DNA of 64,000 nucleotides from the NCBI RefSeq assembly GCF_014199395.1, contig NZ_JACIJM010000013.1, positions 1 through 64,000 of the forward strand, read 5' to 3'. The position numbers were made by a program, and so were the translations under genes. Below the pieces are notes generated by a model. That model ran no database searches. It saw nothing but the letters and a program-made list of their open reading frames with translations, and was not told the DNA's origin. Each line of letters begins with the position of its first letter. Position 1 is the stretch's first letter. Of the stretch, positions 1-8,068 are shown piece by piece. Source of the DNA: Yoonia ponticola (GTDB taxonomy: Bacteria; Pseudomonadota; Alphaproteobacteria; Rhodobacterales; Rhodobacteraceae).

Positions 1-72
1 ATGCGGAAACGACGCCCGTCTGTCAGTGCATCGGATACGAAATCCAATGACCATCGCTGGTTTGGGCCATCC

Positions 73-111
73 ACTGCCCGGCAGTTGTTTGCTTGCAAAC
101 AATGAGAGGGA
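73..111 (-). repeat. Hairpin element, copy 1 (in IS remnant)
   Basis: Read on the minus strand it begins CCCTCTC, has a hairpin TTGTTTGC-aa-GCAAACAA and ends TGCCGGGCA. It sits between the transposase residues MVLP and GPNQRWS. Relative to an uninterrupted transposase it adds about 39 bases, so it keeps the frame here. Confidence 0.75.
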
Positions 112-377
112 GGCAACACCATCGGCTTCCTTGTGCCCAAAGCACGCTTTCGGCCACCTCTACGGCGTACCTGAAGCTTCTCTTCGACGTAAATGCGCCT
201 GACCTTTTTGTGGTTCACGACAAAACCCTCCCGCGCAATCATCACGTGGACACGACGACAACCAAACCGACGCCGTTCTCGCGAAACCCGTTTGATTGCA
301 TCACGCAAATCAGTGTCATCGCCCCGTCGCGACAGATATCGCACTGAAGAATGATCAACCTGCAGCACATCGCACGC

Positions 378-421
378 CCCCTCTCGGCAGATTTGGCTTT
401 GCTAAATCGCCTGCCGGGCGA
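378..421 (+). repeat. Hairpin element, copy 2 (in IS remnant)
   Basis: The plus strand reads CCCCTCTCGG, then a hairpin ATTTgGC-ttt-GCtAAAT flanked by CAG/CTG, then TGCCGGGCGA. It splits the transposase between residues corresponding to VSQR and ACDVLQ, adding about 44 bases. Orientation is opposite to copies 1 and 3. Confidence 0.75.
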
Positions 422-529
422 CGGTCGCTGGCTCACCTGATGAACATCCATCAAATGCGCCACAGCTTTCCGCTTTCCAACGGGCGTCACCATTTTTTTG
501 AATTGATGTCTCGCAGCATGGCATTGTCC

Positions 530-570
530 CCTGCCCGGCAGGGCATTGCGCAGCAATGTCCCGAGAGGGG
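530..570 (-). repeat. Hairpin element, copy 3 (in IS remnant)
   Basis: The minus strand reads CCCCTCTCGG, then the hairpin GGGaCATTGC-tgc-GCAATGCCC, then TGCCGGGCA. It interrupts OrfA right after KKLLAEQM; the expected next residues (DNAMLRD-like) resume on its far side. Net added length is about 41 bases by comparison with the inferred uninterrupted frame. Confidence 0.75.
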
Positions 571-757
571 AACATCTGCTCCGCCAACAACTTCTTCAGC
601 TTGCCGTTCTCGTCTTCCAACGCCCTCAGCCGCTTCGCATCAGATGGCTCCATACCGCCATACTTCGACTTGTATTTGTAAAAGGTGCCCTGACTGATCC
701 CGTGCCGCCGACACACGTCAGCAGTCTTCTCACCAGCTTCCTGTTCCTTGATCATCG

Positions 758-798
758 CCCCTCTCGGCAGATTGCTACGCAATCGGCTGCCGGGCAAT
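758..798 (+). repeat. Hairpin element, copy 4 (in IS remnant)
   Basis: The plus strand reads CCCCTCTCGGCAG, hairpin ATTGC-tac-GCAAT, then CTGCCGGGCAATG. It falls between FTDEQII and MIKEQEAG of OrfA, adds about 41 bases and shifts the frame, so OrfA stops shortly after entering it. Ends match the other three copies while the stem sequence differs. Confidence 0.75.
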
Positions 799-904
799 GA
801 ATGATCTGTTCGTCCGTAAATTGTGCCTTCATTTGTCCGTCCTTTTGTTGGGCAGACCCTACACAAATCTGGAGGAGTTTTAGGGGCGCAGCGCTAATAC
901 TTTT

Positions 905-2017
905 ATGGCCAGCGCGCTGGATAGCGGCACGTTGGCACCTGAACCGCCACACGGCCGCCTACGCAACGTTCTGGTAGTCTATCTAGAAGGGGTGTCGCAA
1001 TTCAGCCTCGAAAACGGCAGCATGCCGTTTCTCAAAAGTCTTGCGGCCGACAACCTGTCCTTCAGCCGCTATTTCGGCACGCAGTTGCAGACAAGCAACG
1101 GCCTTTATTCCAGTTTAACCAGACATTATCCAAATTTCCTCAGTGTCTCCTCTCCTTGGGATACGCTGCGCAGCGACAGACCTGACGCGCAGCAGTCTTT
1201 GCCCCGTGTCTTGGCGCAGCGGGGATACCGCACAGCATTTCTGCAAAGCGCTGATCTTGGGTTTATGAACAAGGCCGAACATCTGTCGCAGCTTGGGTTT
1301 GAGGACGTCAAAGGCCGCGAGAGCTGGACCGACTTCCATTCGGAAAACGGCTGGGGCATCGACGATTTGGGGCTATTCGAAGCGACGTTGGGCTACATTG
1401 ACGAGCTTCCGACAGACAGACCTTGGCTGTTATCACTTCTGACCTCAGGCACTCATGCGCCCTACAACGTGCCGGCAAGTTACCGGCCCGGTGAACCCGA
1501 TCGCCTGCGCGCCTTGACCTACGCCGACGCGGCAGCACAGGCGCTCATGGAGGGCCTGCGGACGCGGGGGCTGCTGGACGATATGGTTGTCATCTTCACC
1601 GCAGACGAATCCCGCGAACCTGGCGGCAAAAGTAACCTTGAAAACGCCATTCTGCTGAATTGGTTGCCGCTGATCGTCGTGAACCCCAATGGTCAGGGCA
1701 GCACCATCGAGTGGCCGCTGGCGGCCACAACATTCCGTGATCTGGTGCTGCGGGTAGCAGGCGACTGGACGCCCCGGGACATCGAAGAGCTGAACACGCC
1801 GGACTCGCCGCTGGTCTTCGGCAACTACTATAACTCGCGCATCTTCTGGTTCGACCGCAAACGTGGCGATTTCTATGCCTGCTATACGCAGAATTTTCTG
1901 TGTGCGCAGTTCAAGGACATCAGCGATCTGACCCAGCTTGCGGGGCTCAGTCCCGCTGCTGTGTCTCAGGAGCCGGCGATGCAGGCGATCTTTCAAAAGC
2001 ACGAAGCTAGCCAGTGA
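905..2017 (+). CDS. Sulfatase/phosphoglycerol-transferase-fold protein, probably 5'-truncated
   Basis: The 370-residue product has the alkaline-phosphatase-superfamily order seen in sulfatases and LTA-synthase/MdoB-like transferases. It opens with a strand and metal-site region NVLVVYLEGVSQ, then MPFLKSLAADNLSF, a TSNGLYSSL segment near residue 65 where the nucleophile Ser/Thr usually lies, GTHAPY near 180, and VVIFTADESRE near 235 as the second metal region. Membrane-anchored relatives normally carry several N-terminal transmembrane helices. Here the frame closes upstream at 881 and the IS remnant begins about 40 bases before the ATG, so the membrane domain was probably lost to the insertion. 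Function on lipid head groups or sulfate esters cannot be decided, and without an anchor the protein may be inactive. Confidence 0.6.
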   Translation: MASALDSGTLAPEPPHGRLRNVLVVYLEGVSQFSLENGSMPFLKSLAADNLSFSRYFGTQLQTSNGLYSSLTRHYPNFLSVSSPWDTLRSDRPDAQQSLPRVLAQRGYRTAFLQSADLGFMNKAEHLSQLGFEDVKGRESWTDFHSENGWGIDDLGLFEATLGYIDELPTDRPWLLSLLTSGTHAPYNVPASYRPGEPDRLRALTYADAAAQALMEGLRTRGLLDDMVVIFTADESREPGGKSNLENAILLNWLPLIVVNPNGQGSTIEWPLAATTFRDLVLRVAGDWTPRDIEELNTPDSPLVFGNYYNSRIFWFDRKRGDFYACYTQNFLCAQFKDISDLTQLAGLSPAAVSQEPAMQAIFQKHEASQ

Positions 2018-2046
2018 ATGACGCCAACAAGACCTCTGGACCGTGA

Positions 2047-2520
2047 ATGGGATGGGGGCACTGCACAGCAATGGGCATTACAACGCAAGAGGCATTCCTC
2101 GACTCCAAGCTCGAAAGCATGCCGCGGATTCTTGCGATGAATACGTTGGCGCCCAACACGATCGCGCAGGGTGTGGCGCGGGATGTGGTTGCTCGCGGAT
2201 CGGGCGGTTCAAATGTGAACGTGTCGAGCATCGCGGCGCAGATCGGATTCGCGAAACACATGGCGTGAAGCACGTACAAGTCCGCATTGGATGGATCACT
2301 CGGGTTATGGCTATCGAGCTTTAGTCAACATGGCATTCGGGGCAATTCGATGGACCCCGTTGGCGGTCAAAGCATGGATCGGTCCATTGAAGGCTGATCG
2401 TGTCAAAGCATGTGCTTTACCAGCCCGAAGAAGTTGCCGCCACTATCGCATCTTTGTTGCGCGATGATGCGTCGTTGACGAGAGGTCAAAGCTTAATTGT
2501 TGACGGTTGCCTGTTGGTTA
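2047..2520 (+). pseudogene. Decayed short-chain dehydrogenase/reductase
   Basis: Fragments of a classical SDR can be read in shifting frames. They include ITTQEAFLDSKLES, NTLAPNTIAQGVARDVVAR and VNVSSIAAQIGF (the catalytic Ser strand) up to a stop at 2266, then TRVMAIEL and HGIRGNSMDP. A final frame gives QPEEVAATIASLLRDDASLTRGQSLIVDG. The N-terminal nucleotide-binding glycine motif is absent and at least two frameshifts and a stop separate the parts, so it is not functional. The wording is closest to polyol or xylulose-type SDRs, but that is tentative. The last ~28 bases overlap the 3' end of the convergent AraC gene. Confidence 0.75.
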
Positions 2521-3413
2521 ATTGCCTCGTCGCCACGCGCGTGGAGTAGCAATTGCCGGTATTTTGTTGGTGGTACGCCTTTTTCAGCGAGAAACCGACG
2601 ATTGAAATTCGAGAGGTTTTGATAGCCGGATTCGTAGCAAATATCGGTGATCTGTAAGCTGGTATCCGAGAGCAATTCGCAGGCTTTTGCGACACGAAGC
2701 TTGCGAACGTATTCGACAAATGTACTTTTCATGTTGCGTTTGAAGAAGCGCGAGAACGTGGGTTCCGTCATATCGACCAGTCGGGCCGCAGCGGACAGGC
2801 GCACATTGTCGGTTAGGTTATCGTATACATATTGCATGACCGTCGCGAGCGCGTCTTGCACTCTGGGGTCTAGGTTTGGCACGTAATCATGACTGGATAG
2901 AATGGTATATTCTGCGGTCTCCGCAAGGACTTGCAGGAGCTCAAGCATGAGGCTTAGTCGGATTAACCCGCTCTGCTGGCCTATTTTTTCGAGTATTTCA
3001 CCTCCGCAACGTTCTGCTTCACCATGGAACACCACCCCACGCTTTGAACGCTCGATCAGGCTACTGATGGCGGCGAACTCTGGTAGCACGTCTGCGGCTT
3101 CGGCAAAACGCTCTGCCTGAAACTGCAGGACAACATGATCATCCGCCGCGATCTCGCCACGACGCAAGTTGGGCACCCAATTGTGTGGCAGATTAGGGCC
3201 TACCAGAACAAGATACCCGGGCTGGTATTGTGATAAATGATCGCCGACTGTGGCAACGCCGCTTGTGTTCCTGATACGGTGAATTTCACATTCAGGATGA
3301 TGGTTCCAGTGTGCGACTTCGCAGGGAAAATCATGCACATGCCACCGAAATGACGAGCCGGGGTCAAGATCGATCCATTCGAACTTTGGCGCATTAGTCG
3401 TCAAATTGGTCAT
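2493..3413 (-). CDS. AraC-family transcriptional regulator with N-terminal cupin domain
   Basis: The 306-residue protein has an N-terminal cupin-like half (residues about 10-120: FRWHVHDFP, HPECEIHRI, YLVLVGPNLPHNW) and a C-terminal AraC double helix-turn-helix. That half spans residues about 190-290 (LSAAARLVDMTEPTFSRFFK; ITDICYESGYQNLSNFNRRF; GVPPTKYR). A GAGG ribosome site lies just ahead of the ATG at 3413. Such regulators usually sense a sugar or polyol and act on a neighbouring operon. The only neighbour downstream is the decayed dehydrogenase at 2047-2520, so its original target set may be gone. The last codons (QQATVNN) lie on DNA that on the other strand reads as the end of that dehydrogenase, so the two genes overlap tail to tail. 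Confidence 0.9.
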   Translation of the reverse strand: MTNLTTNAPKFEWIDLDPGSSFRWHVHDFPCEVAHWNHHPECEIHRIRNTSGVATVGDHLSQYQPGYLVLVGPNLPHNWVPNLRRGEIAADDHVVLQFQAERFAEAADVLPEFAAISSLIERSKRGVVFHGEAERCGGEILEKIGQQSGLIRLSLMLELLQVLAETAEYTILSSHDYVPNLDPRVQDALATVMQYVYDNLTDNVRLSAAARLVDMTEPTFSRFFKRNMKSTFVEYVRKLRVAKACELLSDTSLQITDICYESGYQNLSNFNRRFLAEKGVPPTKYRQLLLHARGDEAINQQATVNN

Positions 3414-3645
3414 CGCCTCGAACCCCTGAATTGGTTATTCGCCCGTGCCCTTGGTATCAGGTTGCAAGCTTGATTTGAAGGGTAACGTCAGTGGGTCGCA
3501 CGTTCGGCGGGCTCGATTGACTGATGAAAAGTGAAGGCTTCCGGCGACCTGTGCGCTGCAAGTTGGGCCATTCGCTGTTTCAGAGGCGGATCAACTTCGC
3601 CCGTCCGATAAGACCCGTCAAGTGCTGCTGGTGACGTCACCTAAA

Positions 3646-5778
3646 TTATCGATTTCGGCATAAAAATCGAACGAGGCTAGCCAGTCGATTTATCATGAAT
3701 GGTTTTTCCATGACATGAATTCTTGGATCGACTTTCCAGTCGTTGGGCAGTCGTGCTGGGCTGGCTGTTGCGACGATGACGCCCTGCATCTGTTGGTTCT
3801 TTGATAATAACTCCGTCACGAAATCCGACGTCGTGTTCCCTCTGCCAAGATCAAAGTCGGTTATGAACAGAAATGGGGTTTCGTGGTCGGCAATGACGCG
3901 TTTGACCTCTTTGATTGACTTTGCCGCGGTCACGTTTCCGCCGAGCGCCTCAAGCTGACTTTGCGTGATTGAGGTCACTGTCGCGTTGTCTTCCAGCAGG
4001 ATGATATTAAGGCCTGAGAGGCTGTGCCTTGGGGGTTCTATCGAGGGGCTCGAAGACAGGGCTGTCTGCTCGGCGAGGGGTACGGAGAAGTTGAAAATGG
4101 TGCCGCCTTTTTCCGGACTGTGATAGTTTAACTTGGACCCCATCGCGTTCGCCAAGGCGAAGCAGATCGACAGACCCAATCCGTAGTGTGGAATATCTGC
4201 GTTGCTCGCTCTGTTTGACGTCGTAGCGAGGCCGGGGCCATCGTCGGACACTTTGAAAACAGCGGTGCCGTTCTTGAGAAAGCATTCGACTGCGACAATA
4301 CCTTTGTCTCCGTATTCGATTGCGTTGATGATGAGGTTGCTCAGAATGCGGTAAATTGCTTCGCTGTCACCGAGCACCATTTCGTTTGAGATCTGGTTTG
4401 TGATGGACAGGTCCACGTTTTCGGCCGCGGCACGTGTAGGGAATTCGGAGCGCAGGCGGTCGAACAATTCACCCACATCCACGGTTACTTTGATTGCGGT
4501 GAATGTGCCGGTTTCCAACTTGGAGAGATCAAGGATCGAGTTGAACATCTGACCTGTTTCGCGCGTTAAGGCAGCCAAATTTTCGATGGTGCCTGCCGTT
4601 TCCGCGTCAACTTTGGTGCGATCAATGCCGCCGAGCAAAAGCCCCATTGCGTGTATCGGTTGGCGTAGGTCGTGACTGGCGGCGGCCAGCAGTTTGGACT
4701 TCGAACGGTTCGCTTGCTCTGCTTCTGAACGTGCTTCTGTCGCGGTTACATTCAGGGCCACAAGCCGTTCCTCGCGTTCGTCTATGGTGTCGCGAAGCGT
4801 GTCGAATGAGACCTCAATCGTGGTGATTTCGTTCCACTGAGCATCATTTTGCGCGGCGCCGCTTTTGCCGATGTAGGCGTTAATTTGACGGGTCAATTGT
4901 TGGATGCGGCCGACGACATTTTTGTCAAGATAGAAGAAGATCGCCACCGCAATCGAAGCAAAGACCATGAAACATACTAGAATTAAATAGGCATTAAGGC
5001 GCATCTTTTTCTGAATTAATGCGCTACGTTCGGTCGTGCTTTTGTTGAGTATCGACGACATCAGTTGCGTGGAGTCTGTGAGTAAAGATGCCAGTTGTGC
5101 GTGGTGGTTCAACCCGCCTTGGATCAATCGTTCGACGCTTGCGAGGTCGCGGCGTTTGCTCAAGAGGATAGGTATCATCGCACGTGTGGCGGAGGTGAAC
5201 CCAGTCTCATACATGGCCTCGAACGCACGCTCTATCCGGGTGACGATGATGGGATTGCGTGCGTCTTCGAGGTCGTTGAGGAGTAGCAAGAACGGCCTTT
5301 GCAGATCTGCGGCGACTTCGGCTTGGCGTGCTTGTAGGACCAATTTCTGATATTCTGTTTCGCTGTCGATCCGCTGAGTAATGAGGTCCATCAGGGATCG
5401 CAGGTTCGACGTCAGTTGTGTTAGGCGATCATCGATTTTGGCAAAGTCCGCTGACAAAAGGCCGACATCTTGGACTTGGTCGCGAAGCCGTCCGATCGCT
5501 TCTAATTGGTCGTCGATCTGAATGCGTACGGTTCCCAATGCGCTGTTGGAATGGACCAAAGCCAAGGCGCCGACTTGGCTTGTTAATCCTGAAATCGCAC
5601 CGTTCAATCGGATCGACGCGTCGGCTTGCGGCAGGTCTACCTCTACCAGCCGGTCAAATTCTTGGCCGTATGACTGGACGCCGAAAATGGCTGTAAACCC
5701 TATCGCCAAGGTTCCCAAAGACATGCAAAGCAAAGACGCGAAGACGATTTTTCCGATGCCCAACTGCGTGCGTTGCAT
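3646..5778 (-). CDS. TorS-like hybrid sensor histidine kinase
   Basis: The 710-residue inner-membrane kinase has helix 10-34, a helical periplasmic domain 35-260 and a second helix 262-284. A HAMP/coiled linker runs to about 360, followed by HisKA with the phospho-accepting His369 (AASHDLRQPIHA). The ATPase domain follows (N-box around Asn485, DDGPGL 512-517, YGLGLS 532-537), then a C-terminal receiver (acidic Asp597, phospho-acceptor Asp641 in FITDFDLG, Lys692). There is no HPt domain. It is the last gene of serB-binding protein-kinase, 6 bases after the binding-protein stop. By analogy with TorT-TorS, the periplasmic binding protein probably docks on the sensor domain and reports amino-acid availability. 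No partner regulator is adjacent; a NarL-type one lies at 14122-14763. Confidence 0.9.
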   Translation of the reverse strand: MQRTQLGIGKIVFASLLCMSLGTLAIGFTAIFGVQSYGQEFDRLVEVDLPQADASIRLNGAISGLTSQVGALALVHSNSALGTVRIQIDDQLEAIGRLRDQVQDVGLLSADFAKIDDRLTQLTSNLRSLMDLITQRIDSETEYQKLVLQARQAEVAADLQRPFLLLLNDLEDARNPIIVTRIERAFEAMYETGFTSATRAMIPILLSKRRDLASVERLIQGGLNHHAQLASLLTDSTQLMSSILNKSTTERSALIQKKMRLNAYLILVCFMVFASIAVAIFFYLDKNVVGRIQQLTRQINAYIGKSGAAQNDAQWNEITTIEVSFDTLRDTIDEREERLVALNVTATEARSEAEQANRSKSKLLAAASHDLRQPIHAMGLLLGGIDRTKVDAETAGTIENLAALTRETGQMFNSILDLSKLETGTFTAIKVTVDVGELFDRLRSEFPTRAAAENVDLSITNQISNEMVLGDSEAIYRILSNLIINAIEYGDKGIVAVECFLKNGTAVFKVSDDGPGLATTSNRASNADIPHYGLGLSICFALANAMGSKLNYHSPEKGGTIFNFSVPLAEQTALSSSPSIEPPRHSLSGLNIILLEDNATVTSITQSQLEALGGNVTAAKSIKEVKRVIADHETPFLFITDFDLGRGNTTSDFVTELLSKNQQMQGVIVATASPARLPNDWKVDPRIHVMEKPFMINRLASLVRFLCRNR

Positions 5779-5784
5779 GGCCGC

Positions 5785-6807
5785 TTAGTCCGTGCTCATG
5801 GGGAGGGGGTACATCAGTCCGCCGTCTCGCCAGAGGTTGTTGAGGCCGCGTTTGATGCCCAACGCGCTGTCGTCGCCCAAGTTGCGTGCGAAAATGTCAC
5901 CGTAATTTCCGACTTGGGAAATGATTTGTGAGGCCCAGCCGTCTGAAAGTCCAAGTGCGGTTGGTGCGGGTATTGAAAGCTGTGAAATGACCGTGGCACC
6001 GCTATCTTTACCGACACCTTCGGCTTCTGAGAGGACGAGTAGATTGACGACCCATCGGATGATTTGTTCCCATTGCTGATCCCCTTCGAGGACAACGGAA
6101 CTGAGGGGTTCATTTGCGATTTCATCGTCCAAGATTACAAATGTTCGCTCGTCTAGACCTTGCGCTGCGACCATCGCGCTGAGGTCGCTGTAGTCACTGG
6201 TTACCGCGTCGCATTCTTGTCCAAAAAAGGCGCGCCAGCGGCCTGCTTGGGATGAAATTTCGAGGATATCTACGTCAACGTCATTTGCTTCAATAGCTTT
6301 GCGGATGTTGGCGATGCTTGTCGTGCCTGCGTTTGCGCAGATAGTGAATCCGTCGAGGTCGGCCAAGCGTTTTGCGTTGGTGCTTGCGTGAGCGAGGACA
6401 CGTTGCGAGTCGTAGTAGGTGATCGCAGGGAATTCGAAACCAAGGGCGACGTCGCGATCCATGGTGTAGGTGGTTGTGCGAAATAGGACGTCCACGTCAC
6501 CGTCTTTTAAAGCCCTTAAACGGTTGAGGCTGTCGAGTGGGACAAACTCAACGGCTTGTGCATCGCCTAATGTGGCGGCAGCGACAGCGCGGCAAAAATC
6601 GACGTCGAAACCAGCCCAGTTCCCGTTCACTTGCTGTGCTGCAAAGCCGATATCGGCGACGCCAACTCCGCAGATCAGGTAGCCCCTGTCGAGGACCGTA
6701 GATAACGTTGTGCTGTTTTCATCGGCGTGGCCTTGCGTCGCAAGTGACGACAAGACGGCGGTACAAAGGGCAAGTGACGTCATTCGCGCGGTTTTTGAGA
6801 GTTTCAT
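5785..6807 (-). CDS. AapJ-like periplasmic amino-acid-binding protein (probable sensor partner)
   Basis: The 340-residue protein has a signal peptide (cleavage likely near Ala28, QGHA-DE) and a family-3 solute-binding fold. Markers are TVLDRGYLICGV, GFDVDFCRAVAAATLGD, FRTTTYTMDRD, ICANAGTTSIANI, SQVGNYGDIFARNLG and GLNNLWRDGGLMYPLP. It is clearly a diverged paralogue of AapJ at 8069-9079. It has no permease genes of its own. Its ATG overlaps the serB stop (ATGA), and the hybrid kinase follows directly. That context suggests a ligand-sensing protein for the kinase, not a transport protein. Ligand identity (an L-amino acid) is inferred from the family. Confidence 0.88.
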   Translation of the reverse strand: MKLSKTARMTSLALCTAVLSSLATQGHADENSTTLSTVLDRGYLICGVGVADIGFAAQQVNGNWAGFDVDFCRAVAAATLGDAQAVEFVPLDSLNRLRALKDGDVDVLFRTTTYTMDRDVALGFEFPAITYYDSQRVLAHASTNAKRLADLDGFTICANAGTTSIANIRKAIEANDVDVDILEISSQAGRWRAFFGQECDAVTSDYSDLSAMVAAQGLDERTFVILDDEIANEPLSSVVLEGDQQWEQIIRWVVNLLVLSEAEGVGKDSGATVISQLSIPAPTALGLSDGWASQIISQVGNYGDIFARNLGDDSALGIKRGLNNLWRDGGLMYPLPMSTD

Positions 6808-7682
6808 AACGGGTCCACAATATCCTCGGATCGGAAGCCTTGCGCATACAGGATTGCAGTTAAATCACTATGAATGATGTTCAGGTCAACGCGGTCGCGC
6901 ACGATTGACTTGCCGTGATAGCTCGCTGCGAGACCAGCGTATTCAAGCATATCAAGGTCGTTTGCGCCATCCCCGACGCAACAGGCTTGATCGGGCTCAA
7001 CGCCGAGATCACGACAGACCCTGAACAGCGTGTCCTTCTTTGTTAAGGACGTGCAAATCGGGTGGTCAAGTTCGCCTGTCAGAATGCCATTTTTGACGAT
7101 AGGTCTGTTGGCGATGACCTCGTCAAAGCCACAGGCGTTGGCCACAACTTTGGCGAAGATTTCATACCCGCCCGTCACAAGAGCCGTTTTTGCGCCTGAC
7201 CTTTTCATGCTGGCGACCAGCGACTTTGCTGCGGGCGCGTATCTGATCTTTGCGCAGAGCGTTTCGAGTTGGGATAACGGGGTTCCGGCGAAGAGCGCGG
7301 TGCGTTCAACAAGGGATTGCGCAAAATCCATCTCGCCGTTCATTGCGCGTGACGTGATCTGTGCGACGGCATCGCCGACACCGCGTTCAACCGCCAAAAT
7401 GTCCAGCATTTCGTCCAGAATGATGGTGGCTTCCATATCGGCGACGAGCACTTTTTTCTTCTCGATGGGCTTGGGTGATATGAAAAGGTCGAGCTTTAAT
7501 CGTGCAGCCCGTTGCAACAAGCTGTCGATGTCCGCGCCATCTAGGTCGTGGTTGGCTGTGAAGTGTGCGGCGTGTCCTTTCGAGAGGCAATCGGCGGCGG
7601 TGACACCACCTTCGCTGAGAAACGCATGTAGCGCGCCTGCGGGGCAGTCCTTTGGTCCAACCAAAACGAAATTTAATGTCAC
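6804..7682 (-). CDS. serB: Phosphoserine phosphatase
   Basis: This 292-residue HAD-superfamily enzyme would release phosphate from L-phosphoserine, the last step of serine synthesis. The N-terminal ~75 residues are the ACT-like extension typical of long SerB. Then come motif I (VADMEATI, Asp81), VTGGYEIF in the motif II position, and GDGANDLDMLEYAGL as motif IV. The second acidic residue of motif I is Glu, where DxDxT is textbook; I have an impression that a Glu variant also occurs in other alphaproteobacterial SerB proteins but cannot confirm it. It is first in an operon with the amino-acid-binding protein (4-base overlap) and the hybrid kinase, and divergent from aapJ. Confidence 0.92.
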   Translation of the reverse strand: MTLNFVLVGPKDCPAGALHAFLSEGGVTAADCLSKGHAAHFTANHDLDGADIDSLLQRAARLKLDLFISPKPIEKKKVLVADMEATIILDEMLDILAVERGVGDAVAQITSRAMNGEMDFAQSLVERTALFAGTPLSQLETLCAKIRYAPAAKSLVASMKRSGAKTALVTGGYEIFAKVVANACGFDEVIANRPIVKNGILTGELDHPICTSLTKKDTLFRVCRDLGVEPDQACCVGDGANDLDMLEYAGLAASYHGKSIVRDRVDLNIIHSDLTAILYAQGFRSEDIVDPL

Positions 7683-8068
7683 GATCTACCTCGGTCATTT
7701 GTTAAGTTCTTAGAGCTTGGAGCCAAAGGTCGCACGATAGCGGCTTTCAGCCCATTCCGCACAAAGACCCAAGGGTATTGTAGCTTGGGCTTTTAGTATA
7801 AATTGGTTAGTCGCCTGAAAATGCTCGCATAAATGCGATAGCATCCTCCGAAATGACTAGTCCTTCCGGTTGGTGTGGCAGGTTTATTGCCGGCATCAGC
7901 CACCAGTCTCATTCCCAATGACGATATGCTGACGGGGGCGTGTTTCGTAGCGTTTACGAGAGCGGACGCAAGAATTCGCCACTTCAATTTGCATTCTTTC
8001 TCGTCCGTGCGGCCTTCAAAATTTTGGCATGCAGCAAGGACGTTGAAGACCATCAGGGAAACGTAGAA
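7683..8068. other. Intergenic region between serB and aapJ operons
   Basis: The 386 bases separate the two divergent amino-acid operons and must contain both promoters. I see no convincing sigma-70 boxes or large dyad. Open frames here (for example on the minus strand 7793-8053) have no recognisable motif and are rejected as genes. If the kinase signals to the aap operon, its binding site would be expected here. Confidence 0.4.

Larger units (their letters stand above)
1..868 (-). mobile_element. IS3-family (IS407-like) transposase remnant, broken and running off the left edge
   Basis: Reading leftward from about 832, pieces of the two IS3 frames appear in order. OrfA starts MKAQFTDEQII, resumes at MIKEQEAGEKTADVCRRHG and continues to LKKLLAEQM. 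OrfB-like pieces follow: KRKAVAHLMDVHQVSQR, then a segment around RERRRFGCRRVHVMI, then GRKRALGTRKPMVLP, and GPNQRWSLDFVSDALTDGR at the window edge, which is the start of the DDE integrase core. The pieces are in different frames because four short hairpin elements interrupt them at 73-111, 378-421, 530-570 and 758-798. No intact transposase can be made. The outer end is probably near 866-868, just upstream of OrfA and next to the truncated sulfatase-like gene; I did not see a clear terminal repeat. IS407 subgroup is tentative. Confidence 0.85.

Noticed and set aside
1445..2071. 208-codon minus-strand open frame opposite the sulfatase-like gene
   Set aside because: It is antisense to a gene with clear family motifs and has no motif of its own.
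7793..8053. Minus-strand open frame of 86 codons in the serB-aapJ gap
   Set aside because: No start context, no recognisable motif, and it covers the aapJ 5' region; judged chance.
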